From Mollicutes bacterium (lineage in GTDB: Bacteria > Bacillota_I > Bacilli_A > Izemoplasmatales > Izemoplasmataceae), in assembly GCA_003568315.1 (NCBI GenBank), contig PWYL01000055.1, forward strand, positions 1-61,476: DNA of 61,476 nucleotides. The letters run 5' to 3'. A program made the translations under genes and the position numbers. Of the stretch, positions 26,155 through 34,331 are shown one piece after another; within the stretch, counting starts at the first letter, position 1; every line of letters starts with the position of its first letter. Under the pieces are notes generated by a model. The model was not told the origin of the DNA, ran no database searches, and saw only the letters and a program-made list of their open reading frames with translations.

Positions 26155-27906
26155 TCATCCGGTGAGTTCGAGGAACGTACGGATCTCTTCTTCGATGACA
26201 TCGAGGGAACGTTGCCAGAAATCTTTCTTTTCCACATCGATACCGACCAGGGCGGCGACATCCTCGACATCCATCGCTCCGGTCTTTTGTAGAAGCGTGT
26301 CGATCTCTTCCGTGAAGGCTGCGCCTTTCTCTTCGAAAAGCGCATAGATCCCTTTCGCGAAGAGGAGCCCGAAGGCGTAGGGGAAATTGTAGAAACTCAA
26401 AGAGCCGCTGTAGTAATGGCCCTTGTTCACCCACATGTAGGGATGGAGGGTGTCGGGATCCAATCCTTCGCCGTAGGCTTCCTTCTGGGCTTCCAGCATG
26501 AACTGTTTGATCTTCTCGACAGAAAGCGGGGTCTCTTTCCTCGTCTCGAAGACCCTTTTTTCAAAGAGGAAGCGGCTCATGATATCGACGATGACCTGGG
26601 TGGAGCCCATGAGGGACTGTTCTAAGAGGAAAATCTTCTCCTCTTCTTTCGCATCCCGTATCGCTCTTCTTTTGACGATCGTCTCACAGAGTGTCGAGGC
26701 GGTCTCGGCGAGAGGCATCGTGTAACGGGAGTTGAGAATGTCCTCTTGGAAGATCTGTTCACCGTGATAGGCATGACCGAGTTCATGCGCGAGGGTGATG
26801 ACATTCGAAAAAGAGCCCGTGAAATTCGTGAGGATGCGGCTTTCGCCGATAGGGTGGATGTTCATGCAGAAGGCGCCGCCGCGCTTGCCCTTCCGCGGGG
26901 TGAAATCGATCCATTCCTCTTCCTTCGCCCTTTTTGCGAGTTTTGCGAGGCGTTCACCATAAGAATGGAAGTTGTCAATCACATAGTCCATGGCCTCATC
27001 TTCGCCGAAAGTGCGTTCACTCTTGCCCAAGGGAGCGAAGAGGTCGTAGAAGGGGAGTCCCCCTTCGTGACCGAGAAGCTTCGCTTTTTGGCGGAGATAT
27101 TTGTGAAACATGGGCAAGCGTTCTTTCATCGCGGACATGAGCGCCTCAAGGGTCTCCATCCTCATCCTGGAATTATGGACGGCTTCATGGAGGGGACTCT
27201 CGAAGCCTCTTTTCTTCGTGAGTTCGTTCACTTCGCCCTTGATGCTGTTCAAAGCGAAAGCGACGGACTTCTCGATTTTTTTGTAGGCTTCCATCTCCGC
27301 TTCGAAAGCCTTCTTTCGGACTTGGGCGTCCCTTGAGTGGGCTTTGTTGCGGATGGCGGGAAGGGTCGTCTTCTCCCCTTCGTACTCGACTTCGAGGGTG
27401 CTTGTGAGAAGACTCTGCAGTTGTCCCCAGGCGTTCGAGCCCGTCTGGCTCAACTTGGCCACGAGTTCCTCTTCTTTGTCGCCGAGGAGATACTTGGCGT
27501 TCTCCCTCAGCCGCAAAAGATGATAGCGGTAATCGGAAAGCGAAGGTTCCGCCGCGAGTTCTTTCTCGAAATCCTCCACTTCGAGGAGCCATTTCGAGAA
27601 GCCGGTGGAAAAGGTCGTCGTCTCCGCCGAGAGGGAGCGGAGGCGGTTCGCCCATTTGTTCGATTCTTCGTCCTCGGCATCGGTCGCGATCCGCAAGTTC
27701 ACATAGGCGAAATGTTTGAGAAAGTCGCTCCGAAGTCTTCTTGCCAGTGAAAGATAGGATTCCACCGTCTCCTTGAACGGGGCGTTCGGGCCCAAAGACT
27801 GTACGAAGCTTTTCGTGTCCTCGATGAGCGATCCAAGACCTTCCACCCCTTTTGGGAATGAATCGTCATACCCTGCGAAAAGCGTATCCAGTTTCCATGT
27901 TCTCAT
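26155..27906 (-). CDS. pepF: oligoendopeptidase F (M3B)
   Basis: Cytoplasmic zinc metallopeptidase that hydrolyses short peptides; 583 residues. The zinc motif is HEXXH in LAHELGHAYHG, and the downstream Glu ligand lies in the MPLAETASTLCETI segment. The overall M3 helical fold and the GWVNKGHYYSG-type C-terminal region (MWVNKGHYYSGSLSFYN) support the family. The SD AAGGAGG precedes the ATG at 27906. It is separated from the BI-1 gene by a terminator; no clear promoter is visible in the 40 nt before it. Confidence 0.94.
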   Translation of the reverse strand: MRTWKLDTLFAGYDDSFPKGVEGLGSLIEDTKSFVQSLGPNAPFKETVESYLSLARRLRSDFLKHFAYVNLRIATDAEDEESNKWANRLRSLSAETTTFSTGFSKWLLEVEDFEKELAAEPSLSDYRYHLLRLRENAKYLLGDKEEELVAKLSQTGSNAWGQLQSLLTSTLEVEYEGEKTTLPAIRNKAHSRDAQVRKKAFEAEMEAYKKIEKSVAFALNSIKGEVNELTKKRGFESPLHEAVHNSRMRMETLEALMSAMKERLPMFHKYLRQKAKLLGHEGGLPFYDLFAPLGKSERTFGEDEAMDYVIDNFHSYGERLAKLAKRAKEEEWIDFTPRKGKRGGAFCMNIHPIGESRILTNFTGSFSNVITLAHELGHAYHGEQIFQEDILNSRYTMPLAETASTLCETIVKRRAIRDAKEEEKIFLLEQSLMGSTQVIVDIMSRFLFEKRVFETRKETPLSVEKIKQFMLEAQKEAYGEGLDPDTLHPYMWVNKGHYYSGSLSFYNFPYAFGLLFAKGIYALFEEKGAAFTEEIDTLLQKTGAMDVEDVAALVGIDVEKKDFWQRSLDVIEEEIRTFLELTG

Positions 27907-27947
27907 GAAGATTCCTCCTTGTCGTCTCTTAGATATCTAACCAAAGG

Positions 27948-27967
27948 AAAAGCCCCCGGACGGGGGG
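27948..27967 (-). terminator. terminator of the BI-1/YccA gene
   Basis: Short CCCCC / GGGGG hairpin followed by CTTTTCC on the minus strand, adjoining the stop codon at 27968. Confidence 0.5.
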
Positions 27968-28747
27968 TCACCTTCTTTGGGAGCTGATGATCGCGAGAAG
28001 ACGCAGCAGCTCGACATAGAGCCAAAGCAGGGTGATGATGAAGGAAAGCGCGAGCGGCCACTCATACTGGCGGTCGGCACCGGCCTGGACCGTCTTTTGG
28101 ATATCGTCGAAATCGATGACGAGATAGAGGGAGGCCACGATCACGCTGATGACGACAATCGCCGTGTACATCAACATCATGCCCTCGACACCGAAAATCT
28201 GCGGTACAAACAAGAACAGGGGGATCATGATGAGACCCGAAAGCAGAAGGCCGATGAGCGCTACGAACATCACTTTCCTAAAGCGGCTCGTGACCCGGAT
28301 GATGCCGCTACGATAAAGGAAAAGCATCGCCAGGGCCACACCGATCGTCGCCATGACGGCCGTCGGCACGATGCCGTCACCGAAAGCGATGGTGTAGATT
28401 CCGGAGATGACACCGAGAAATACGCCCTGACAGATAGCATAGATGATGGAAAAGAAGGGCGCGAGATTCAGACTCCGCATGGCCACGATCACCGAGATGA
28501 GACCGATGATGGGTGCCAAAAGGAAGAACCAAAGGCCGCCGACGATTTCGCCCCGTTGCACAACGCCCGTGTAGGAAAAAGCGCCGATGGCGACCACGAA
28601 TGTCAAAAGGATCCCGCATCGGAAAAGCACCCCGCCGTAGGTCGCGGGCGTGGCGCTTTCGCCGGCATGATGTTTCTCGATACTCCGCATGAGGGGATTC
28701 GAGCCCATGCGGCCGAATCCTCTTCTTGTAGTCGTTCTATGCATCAT
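27968..28747 (-). CDS. Bax inhibitor-1/YccA family membrane protein
   Basis: Integral membrane protein of about 259 residues with seven predicted TM segments after a basic N-terminal tail of about 45 residues. The conserved C-terminal part is DFDDIQKTVQAGADRQYEW followed by a last TM helix containing LLWLYVELLRLLAII. In this family such acidic residues contribute to pH-gated calcium leak in characterised homologues (BsYetJ); function in this organism is inferred. The ATG at 28747 (ATGATG) has GAGGAG 10 nt upstream. Its promoter region holds repeats listed separately. It is flanked by polC and pepF with no obvious functional link. Confidence 0.88.
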   Translation of the reverse strand: MMHRTTTRRGFGRMGSNPLMRSIEKHHAGESATPATYGGVLFRCGILLTFVVAIGAFSYTGVVQRGEIVGGLWFFLLAPIIGLISVIVAMRSLNLAPFFSIIYAICQGVFLGVISGIYTIAFGDGIVPTAVMATIGVALAMLFLYRSGIIRVTSRFRKVMFVALIGLLLSGLIMIPLFLFVPQIFGVEGMMLMYTAIVVISVIVASLYLVIDFDDIQKTVQAGADRQYEWPLALSFIITLLWLYVELLRLLAIISSQRR

Positions 28748-28770
28748 GTCAATCACACTCCTCGAAGTCC

Positions 28771-28776
28771 ATTATA
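28771..28776 (-). promoter_or_regulatory. -10 of the BI-1/YccA gene
   Basis: TATAAT on the minus strand, 23 nt before the ATG at 28747. No -35 is recognisable; the -35 position is occupied by a tandem 10-bp repeat. Confidence 0.55.
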
Positions 28777-28779
28777 CGT

Positions 28780-28799
28780 AAATTTCCACAAATTTCCAG
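28780..28799 (-). repeat. tandem 10-bp repeat upstream of the BI-1 gene
   Basis: Two adjacent copies of AAATTTCCA[C/G] (plus-strand reading, 28780-28789 and 28790-28799), one helical turn apart, covering the -35 position. A perfect palindrome lies just upstream at 28805-28819. Confidence 0.6.
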
Positions 28800-28804
28800 A
28801 CCTT

Positions 28805-28819
28805 TTTGTGAATCACAAA
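28805..28819. promoter_or_regulatory. perfect palindrome overlapping the polC stop
   Basis: TTTGTGA-A-TCACAAA, 7 bp each side of a central base, spans the polC stop codon and lies just upstream of the BI-1 promoter. No T-run follows it on the minus strand, so it is more like an operator than a terminator. Confidence 0.4.
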
Positions 28820-31800
28820 TCGAAGAGGCTCACCTGCGGTGTGGTGGGCAAATCACCGAGGGCGTCGAGGCCCTTCAGACGGTCGAAAAGCGTCTCCGAA
28901 AGGAGGGTCCGCTCTTTCAGATCCTCGTGCGAAGAGAACACCTTCTCCTCTCTTGCCTTCACAATCGAGCGGGCGACTTTCTCCCCGAGCCCGTCCAAAG
29001 CGATGAAAGGCATGCGGAGGCTTTCGTTGTCTTTTGCGATGAGGAAGTCCGTGGCCGCCGATTCGGTGATGGAAAGCGGTGCGAAACGGAAACCGCGCCG
29101 CACCATCTCCAAGGCGACTTCGAGCACGGTATAGAGTCTCTTTTCGGGGTCCGTCGCCCGGATGCCCTTCTCGTCGATCTCTTTCATGCGCCTTTCAATC
29201 GCCTGCTCGCCGCCGACCATGGCCACGAGGTCGAAATAGTTGGCGCGCTTCGAGAAATAGGCGGCATAGAAATGGATGGGCCTGTGCAATTTGAACCAGG
29301 CGATGCGCAAGGCCATCATGACATAGGCTGTCGCATGGGCTTTGGGGAACATGTATTTGATCTGGCCCGCGCTCCAGATGTACCAATCGGGGATGTTGTA
29401 GGAACGCATGATTTTTTTATACTCTTCCCATTTGCGGATGTCTTTCGCGGCTTTGCCCTTGCGGATGAACTCGCTGATTTCGAAGGCCGTTTCGCTCGGG
29501 ATGCCGCTTTGGATGAGATAGACCATGATGTCGTCCCGGCAGCCGATGACGTCTTTGAAGGGGATCTTGCCGTATTTGGTCTTGCCCGTGACGAGTTTCT
29601 CGGCGTTGTTCAACCAGACGTCGGTGCCGTGCGAAAGGCCCGATATCTTGACGATGTCGGCGAAAGAATCGGGGCGCGATTCTTTGAGCATCCCCCGCAC
29701 GAAGGGGGTTCCCATCTCGGGGATGCCGTAGCTTGCGACCTCGCTATGGATGTCGGAGGGCTTCAGACCGATGACTTCCGTGCCCGAAAGGAGCTTATAG
29801 ACCTTGGCGTCGTCAATCGGGATGTCACGGGCGTCCTTGAAGGGGAAGTTGATCGGGTCCTCCTTGACATAGTCCATGAGCTGGCGGATCATCGTCGGGT
29901 CGTCGTGTCCGAGAACATCCAGCTTGAAGAGGTTGTCCTCGAAAGAATGGTAGTCGAAATGGGTGGTCTGCCAGGATTTCGTGGTGTCATCCCCCGGATA
30001 CTGCACCGGGGTGACGTCATAGATCTCCTTGTAGCTCGGGACAACGACGACACCGCCCGGGTGCTGTCCCGTCGAGCGTTTGACACCGGTGATCCGTTGC
30101 GCCCGCCGTTCGATCTCCGCCTTGCGGATGGTGAGGTTCTTCTTCTCGGCATACCCTTTGACATAGCCGAAGGCGGTCCGCTCGGCCACGGTGGAGATGG
30201 TCCCGGCCCGGTAAGCGCGGTCCTTGCCGAAGAGGTCGCGGATGTATTCGTGGACCGTTGCCTGATAATCGCCCGAGAAGTTGAGGTCGATGTCGGGGAC
30301 CTTGTCCCCCTTGAAACCGAGGAAGGTCTCGAAGGGGATGTCGTGGCCGTCCCGACGTAAAGTGTGGCCGCATTCGGGGCAACTGATCCCTCGCAAGTCG
30401 AAGCCGCTGTCCACATCATCGAGAAGGCTCTGCAAGCCCTTCTCGCTCTCTTTGACACCGTACCGTCTCTTTTCCTCGGCGGTCATCTTGAAGGAGGAGA
30501 ATTTGCATTCGGGACAGGCGTAATGAGGGGGCAAGGGATTGACTTCGGTGATGTCCATGAGGGTCGCGACGAGGCTGGAGCCCACGCTGCCGCGCGAGCC
30601 GACGAGATAGCCCTCGTCCAACGACTTCTTGACGAGAAGATGACTGATATAATAGACGGTCGAGAACTTGTTCTTGGTGATGCTTTCCATCTCTTTTTCC
30701 AGCCTTTCGGCCACAATCGGAGGTAGGGGGTCGCCATAGAGTTCTTTGGATCTCTTCTCGACCATGTCCTTCATCTTCGTCTCGATCGAGGGAACGCCCC
30801 GGAGCGAGAGGAAGTCGTCGGTCGGGGTGTAGAGCTCGTCGGTGAACGCTTCGAAAGCGGTGATGGATGCCGCGATGTCAGCGGGGTTCGCGATGACGGC
30901 CTCTTCAGCCTTCTTCTCGCCGAGGAAGGCGAAAGACGAAAGCATCTCTTCGGTTGTGCGGAAGTATTGCGCAGGGATCTTGTCGTAGCGGGCGAGACTG
31001 TGATAGCCGCCGCCGACGATGGGAGTGCGGACATAGATGTCGCGGTAGCGTACCGAGGATTCTTCGATGTGGTGGGCGTCGCTCACCGCGCATACGGGAG
31101 TGTCCGTCTTCTCTCCGACAGTGACGATGCGTTTTATCGCTTTTTCCACCCGTTTCTTCGCATCCTCCATATCGCTTTCGCGATGGACGTGGTCTTCCGG
31201 CGGAGTGATTTCCAGATAATCGAAAAATCCCGCTTTCTTCTCCAATGTCTCCATATCGAGATTCATGGCCGTCTCGAAGAAGTCGGAGTTCATGCAGCCG
31301 CTCCCGACAAGAAGGCCGTTGCGGTGTTTTTCGAGGACTCTTCGCGGCAGTTTGGGCCCTTTTTGGAAATGCTTGGTGTTGGTGAGGCTCACAAGTTTGT
31401 AGAGGTTCTTCAACCCTTCCCTGTTCGTGGCGAGGACACTCACATGGCCCGCTTGGGCATGGCGGAAGGAATCAACGCGAGCCACCTTCTTGGCGAGGTT
31501 CTTCAAATCGTCGAAGGTCCTCACGCCCTCTTTGTCGAGGTCGGCGAGCATGGAAAGGAAGATGTCGGTCGTCGCCCGCGTGTCGTATTCGGCACGGTGG
31601 TGCCTTGTGAGTTCGACCTTGAAATGTTTGGCTACGGCTTTCAGGTTGAAACGCTTGAGTTTGTCGCCATAGAGCTGTCGGGCGATTTCCAGGGTATCGA
31701 TGACGGGATAGGGCCCATCATGGAGTTGGAGCCGTTTCAAATTCTCTTCGATATGCGCCATGTCGAAAGAGGCGTTGTGGGCTACGAGGATGGTCCCTTG

Positions 31801-33264
31801 GAAAAAAGTCTTGAATTCGGGAAGCACCTCGTCGATGGTCTTGGCCGCTTTGACATCGCGGTCACTGATGCCGGTGAGTTCTTTGGTGAAGGATGACAAG
31901 GGCTCTTCAGGATTGACGAAAGCATCGAACCTGTCGACGACCTGGTGGCCTTTGATTTTCAAGGCGGAAATCTCGATGATCTTGTCTTCTTGGGCGGAAA
32001 GGCCTGTCGTCTCGATGTCGAAGACGGTATAGACAGCATCGCGCAAGGAGCCTTCGTATTCACCCGTCGCGGCCTCGGTCTCTTTTTCGTCGACCACGGA
32101 CAGTTCGACGCCGTATATCGGTTTGACGCCTTCCTTCTTCGCGGCCTTCGCGAATTCGGGGAAGGCCTGCACACCGTCGTGGTCGGTGACGGCCAGGGCT
32201 TCATGGCCGAAGGCGGCCGCCGCGGCGACATAGTCCTCGACGGCATCGATGCCGTCGAGTGTCGACATCTTCGTATGGAGGTGCAGTTCGACGCGTTTCT
32301 TCGCCGCCTCGTCCTTCCTCGTCTGCAGGGGGACGGGACGGTTCGTCCTCTCGACGATATGGACGATGAGGACGACCTCGTCGTTGAAATCGTCATGTTT
32401 GGCGCTGCCCTTGGCGCGCATTTTCATACCGGGAACGGTCTTGGAGAGATAGAGGTCCTCTTCTTTGCCTTTCACGAACTTCTTCACATAGAGGGAGTCG
32501 TTCTCGCTCGAGAGGATGAAAGTGTAGAGCACAGTCTCTTTTTTGATGGGGCGCCTGTCGACGGAATGGATGATCCCCTCGATGGCGAACTCGGCGGATT
32601 GATGGGCGGAACGGTATTCGAGGAGGTCATCCTCGTTGACGGGAACGGAAGGGATCTCGTGGGTCACCTTCTTGATGCGGCGGTCATAGAAATATTCGAA
32701 ATGGAGCCGCTCTTCTTCCTCTTCTTGGGCGTGCTCTTCCTCTTCGGCCTCTTCGGCGGCACGTTCGATTTGGGAGGCGATGGTTTCTGCCTCTTCACAG
32801 AACTCTACGTCCAGTTTGGCGTCGAAGCCGAAATCGAGGAGCATCTTCTCGACCTCGACGAGGAGTTCGCGGACATAGTCGCCGTCTTTGGGGCAACGCA
32901 AGGAAAGACGGTTTTCTTCCCTTTCCACCTCGAAGCCCCGCATCGCTTCAAAACGGGGTTTTTTCGCTATCAAGCGTTCAAGGGCGAAATCATAGTAGTC
33001 CTTGAGGAGAGAGGGGTCGGGATTCTCGTATTCGATGCTATAGGTTACCGTGTCACAAGTGTCCAAAAAGGAGGAAAGACTCTCCAAGCGGGTGATGAAA
33101 CGCTTGAATAGTCCGACCTCCAGGGGTTTTTCCAATTCAATGGCAAAAGACCAGGAATTCCTGGCCTCGTCAACTTCCAACTCGATGAGTCTGCCTTCGA
33201 AAGGGGGAGTGTTCCCCTCCTGAAGGTCCAAGAGTTTCACCAGTGTCTGGAACGCTTTTTTCAT
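28813..33264 (-). CDS. polC: DNA polymerase III PolC
   Basis: Replicative DNA polymerase of Bacillota; 1483 residues. In order: N-terminal domain, OB fold (about 225-320), PHP domain (LHLHTKMSTLDG), an inserted 3'-5' proofreading exonuclease (VFDIETTGLSAQEDKIIEIS, about 415-570), zinc finger (CPEC..CPEC), and the catalytic core with PDIDLNFSG. I chose the ATG at 33264, 9 nt after GGAGTG; the ATG at 33273 abuts that SD. It lies after the rpoZ terminator and has its own extended -10. Confidence 0.97.
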   Translation of the reverse strand: MKKAFQTLVKLLDLQEGNTPPFEGRLIELEVDEARNSWSFAIELEKPLEVGLFKRFITRLESLSSFLDTCDTVTYSIEYENPDPSLLKDYYDFALERLIAKKPRFEAMRGFEVEREENRLSLRCPKDGDYVRELLVEVEKMLLDFGFDAKLDVEFCEEAETIASQIERAAEEAEEEEHAQEEEEERLHFEYFYDRRIKKVTHEIPSVPVNEDDLLEYRSAHQSAEFAIEGIIHSVDRRPIKKETVLYTFILSSENDSLYVKKFVKGKEEDLYLSKTVPGMKMRAKGSAKHDDFNDEVVLIVHIVERTNRPVPLQTRKDEAAKKRVELHLHTKMSTLDGIDAVEDYVAAAAAFGHEALAVTDHDGVQAFPEFAKAAKKEGVKPIYGVELSVVDEKETEAATGEYEGSLRDAVYTVFDIETTGLSAQEDKIIEISALKIKGHQVVDRFDAFVNPEEPLSSFTKELTGISDRDVKAAKTIDEVLPEFKTFFQGTILVAHNASFDMAHIEENLKRLQLHDGPYPVIDTLEIARQLYGDKLKRFNLKAVAKHFKVELTRHHRAEYDTRATTDIFLSMLADLDKEGVRTFDDLKNLAKKVARVDSFRHAQAGHVSVLATNREGLKNLYKLVSLTNTKHFQKGPKLPRRVLEKHRNGLLVGSGCMNSDFFETAMNLDMETLEKKAGFFDYLEITPPEDHVHRESDMEDAKKRVEKAIKRIVTVGEKTDTPVCAVSDAHHIEESSVRYRDIYVRTPIVGGGYHSLARYDKIPAQYFRTTEEMLSSFAFLGEKKAEEAVIANPADIAASITAFEAFTDELYTPTDDFLSLRGVPSIETKMKDMVEKRSKELYGDPLPPIVAERLEKEMESITKNKFSTVYYISHLLVKKSLDEGYLVGSRGSVGSSLVATLMDITEVNPLPPHYACPECKFSSFKMTAEEKRRYGVKESEKGLQSLLDDVDSGFDLRGISCPECGHTLRRDGHDIPFETFLGFKGDKVPDIDLNFSGDYQATVHEYIRDLFGKDRAYRAGTISTVAERTAFGYVKGYAEKKNLTIRKAEIERRAQRITGVKRSTGQHPGGVVVVPSYKEIYDVTPVQYPGDDTTKSWQTTHFDYHSFEDNLFKLDVLGHDDPTMIRQLMDYVKEDPINFPFKDARDIPIDDAKVYKLLSGTEVIGLKPSDIHSEVASYGIPEMGTPFVRGMLKESRPDSFADIVKISGLSHGTDVWLNNAEKLVTGKTKYGKIPFKDVIGCRDDIMVYLIQSGIPSETAFEISEFIRKGKAAKDIRKWEEYKKIMRSYNIPDWYIWSAGQIKYMFPKAHATAYVMMALRIAWFKLHRPIHFYAAYFSKRANYFDLVAMVGGEQAIERRMKEIDEKGIRATDPEKRLYTVLEVALEMVRRGFRFAPLSITESAATDFLIAKDNESLRMPFIALDGLGEKVARSIVKAREEKVFSSHEDLKERTLLSETLFDRLKGLDALGDLPTTPQVSLFDL

Positions 33265-33292
33265 GAGGTTCATCACTCCGGTTTCCACCCTG

Positions 33293-33301
33293 ATTATAGC
33301 A
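33293..33301 (-). promoter_or_regulatory. extended -10 of polC
   Basis: GTGC-TATAAT on the minus strand, 28 nt before the polC ATG and immediately after the rpoZ terminator. Confidence 0.55.
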
Positions 33302-33310
33302 CACGGTACG

Positions 33311-33339
33311 AAAAAAAAAGTAGATGCGATCTACTTTTT
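33311..33339 (-). terminator. rpoZ terminator
   Basis: 11-bp stem AAAAAGTAGAT / ATCTACTTTTT with a GCG loop and T9 on the minus strand, right after the rpoZ stop. Confidence 0.9.
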
Positions 33340-33341
33340 CA

Positions 33342-33557
33342 TTATTCGAACTCGATGTCGATCTTGCCTTCGCGGATCTCTTCCAACGCGATGCCGACGG
33401 GTTTCACGCATTTCGCCTCGATGGTCGTGTCTTCCTTCTCGCGGATAATCTTCGCCCGCATGGCGGCGGTGTAGGCCAGTTTGTATTTGGAATCGATCCG
33501 TTTCAGAAGTTCGTCAATGGACGGATAGCGGAGACCTTCGACATTCTTCTCACTCAT
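33342..33557 (-). CDS. rpoZ: RNA polymerase omega subunit
   Basis: Small subunit that helps assemble core RNA polymerase; 71 residues. The N-terminal region RYPSIDELLKRIDSKYKLAYTAAMRAKII matches omega (folding around the beta-prime C-terminus), and KPVGIALEEIREGKI follows. The ATG at 33557 lies 9 nt after GGGAG; an ATG at 33563 is only 3 nt from it. It overlaps the gmk stop by 8 nt, the usual gmk-rpoZ arrangement. Confidence 0.93.
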   Translation of the reverse strand: MSEKNVEGLRYPSIDELLKRIDSKYKLAYTAAMRAKIIREKEDTTIEAKCVKPVGIALEEIREGKIDIEFE

Positions 33558-34179
33558 TCTCATCAACTCCCAAAAGTTCTTTGTATTTATGGATGGCGCG
33601 TTCGGTGCGTGCGTGTTCGGCGCGGATGATGGCCAAGACCCGGTCGGCGGCGTTCGTGACCTCGTCGTTGACGACGATGTAGTCGTACTTGTGGGCGAGG
33701 GGAAATTCGCGTTCGGCCTTGTCCATGCGTTTCTGGATGGTGTCCCCGGATTCGGTGCCGCGGCGGAGGAGCCGTCTGTAGAGGGCTTCGCGGTTCGGGG
33801 GGGCGATGAAGATGAAGACGCCGTCCTTCGCTTTTTCCCTGACCTGCAGCGCACCTTGGACCTCGATCTCGAGAACGACTTCCTTGCCTTGTTTGATCTG
33901 TTCATCGACCTTGTCCCGGGGGGTGCCGTAATAGTGGCCGACGAATTCGGCCCATTCGAGGAAGGCGTCATCGCGGATGCGTCTCTCGAACTCCTCGCGG
34001 CTCACGAAATAGTAGTCGAGACCCTCGACTTCCCCTTCGCGTTGGGGGCGAGTGGTCATGGAGGTGGAATAGACGAGATCGTGGCCTTCCAAGTCGAAAA
34101 GGGCTTTACGCACCGTTCCCTTGCCGACGCCGGAGGGGCCGCTCAAGACAATCAGCAATCCGCGTTCATTCAGTTTCAT
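33550..34179 (-). CDS. gmk: guanylate kinase
   Basis: Phosphorylates GMP to GDP; 209 residues. The P-loop is LSGPSGVGKGTVRK near the N-terminus. The GMP-binding region TTRPQREGEVEGLDYYFVSREEF and the lid region follow. SD GGAGGG stands 10 nt before the ATG at 34179. It forms an operon with rpoZ and is divergent from rqcH, as in Bacillus where yloA, gmk and rpoZ cluster. Confidence 0.96.
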   Translation of the reverse strand: MKLNERGLLIVLSGPSGVGKGTVRKALFDLEGHDLVYSTSMTTRPQREGEVEGLDYYFVSREEFERRIRDDAFLEWAEFVGHYYGTPRDKVDEQIKQGKEVVLEIEVQGALQVREKAKDGVFIFIAPPNREALYRRLLRRGTESGDTIQKRMDKAEREFPLAHKYDYIVVNDEVTNAADRVLAIIRAEHARTERAIHKYKELLGVDENE

Positions 34180-34240
34180 GCGACCGCTCCCTCCGTTTTT
34201 GCTTTGTCAAATGCTTTTTCCGAATTCTCCATTATTAAAT

Positions 34241-34269
34241 ATGATAACACTTTTTCGTCCGATTTGTAA
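34241..34269 (-). promoter_or_regulatory. gmk-rpoZ promoter
   Basis: TTACAA (34264-34269), 17-nt spacer, TATCAT (34241-34246) on the minus strand. It is back to back with the rqcH promoter. Confidence 0.6.
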
Positions 34270-34307
34270 GAGTCATTTTATCGATTTTCCAAGAACAACG
34301 CCGGGCA

Positions 34308-34331
34308 TGTTATAATGAAACGGGTGATGAC
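34308..34331 (+). promoter_or_regulatory. rqcH promoter with SD at the predicted TSS
   Basis: TGT-TATAAT (TATAAT at 34311-34316), 6 nt, GGTGAT (34323-34328), 3 nt, ATG at 34332. The predicted leader is about 9 nt. Confidence 0.65.

Noticed and set aside
28805-28819. polC terminator
   Set aside because: The palindrome at the polC stop is followed by AAGG on the minus strand, not by a T-run.
30780-31030. Possible frameshifted second protein within polC
   Set aside because: Short alternative frames here are Ser/Arg/Pro-rich shadows; the PolC frame is unbroken from PHP domain to C-terminus.
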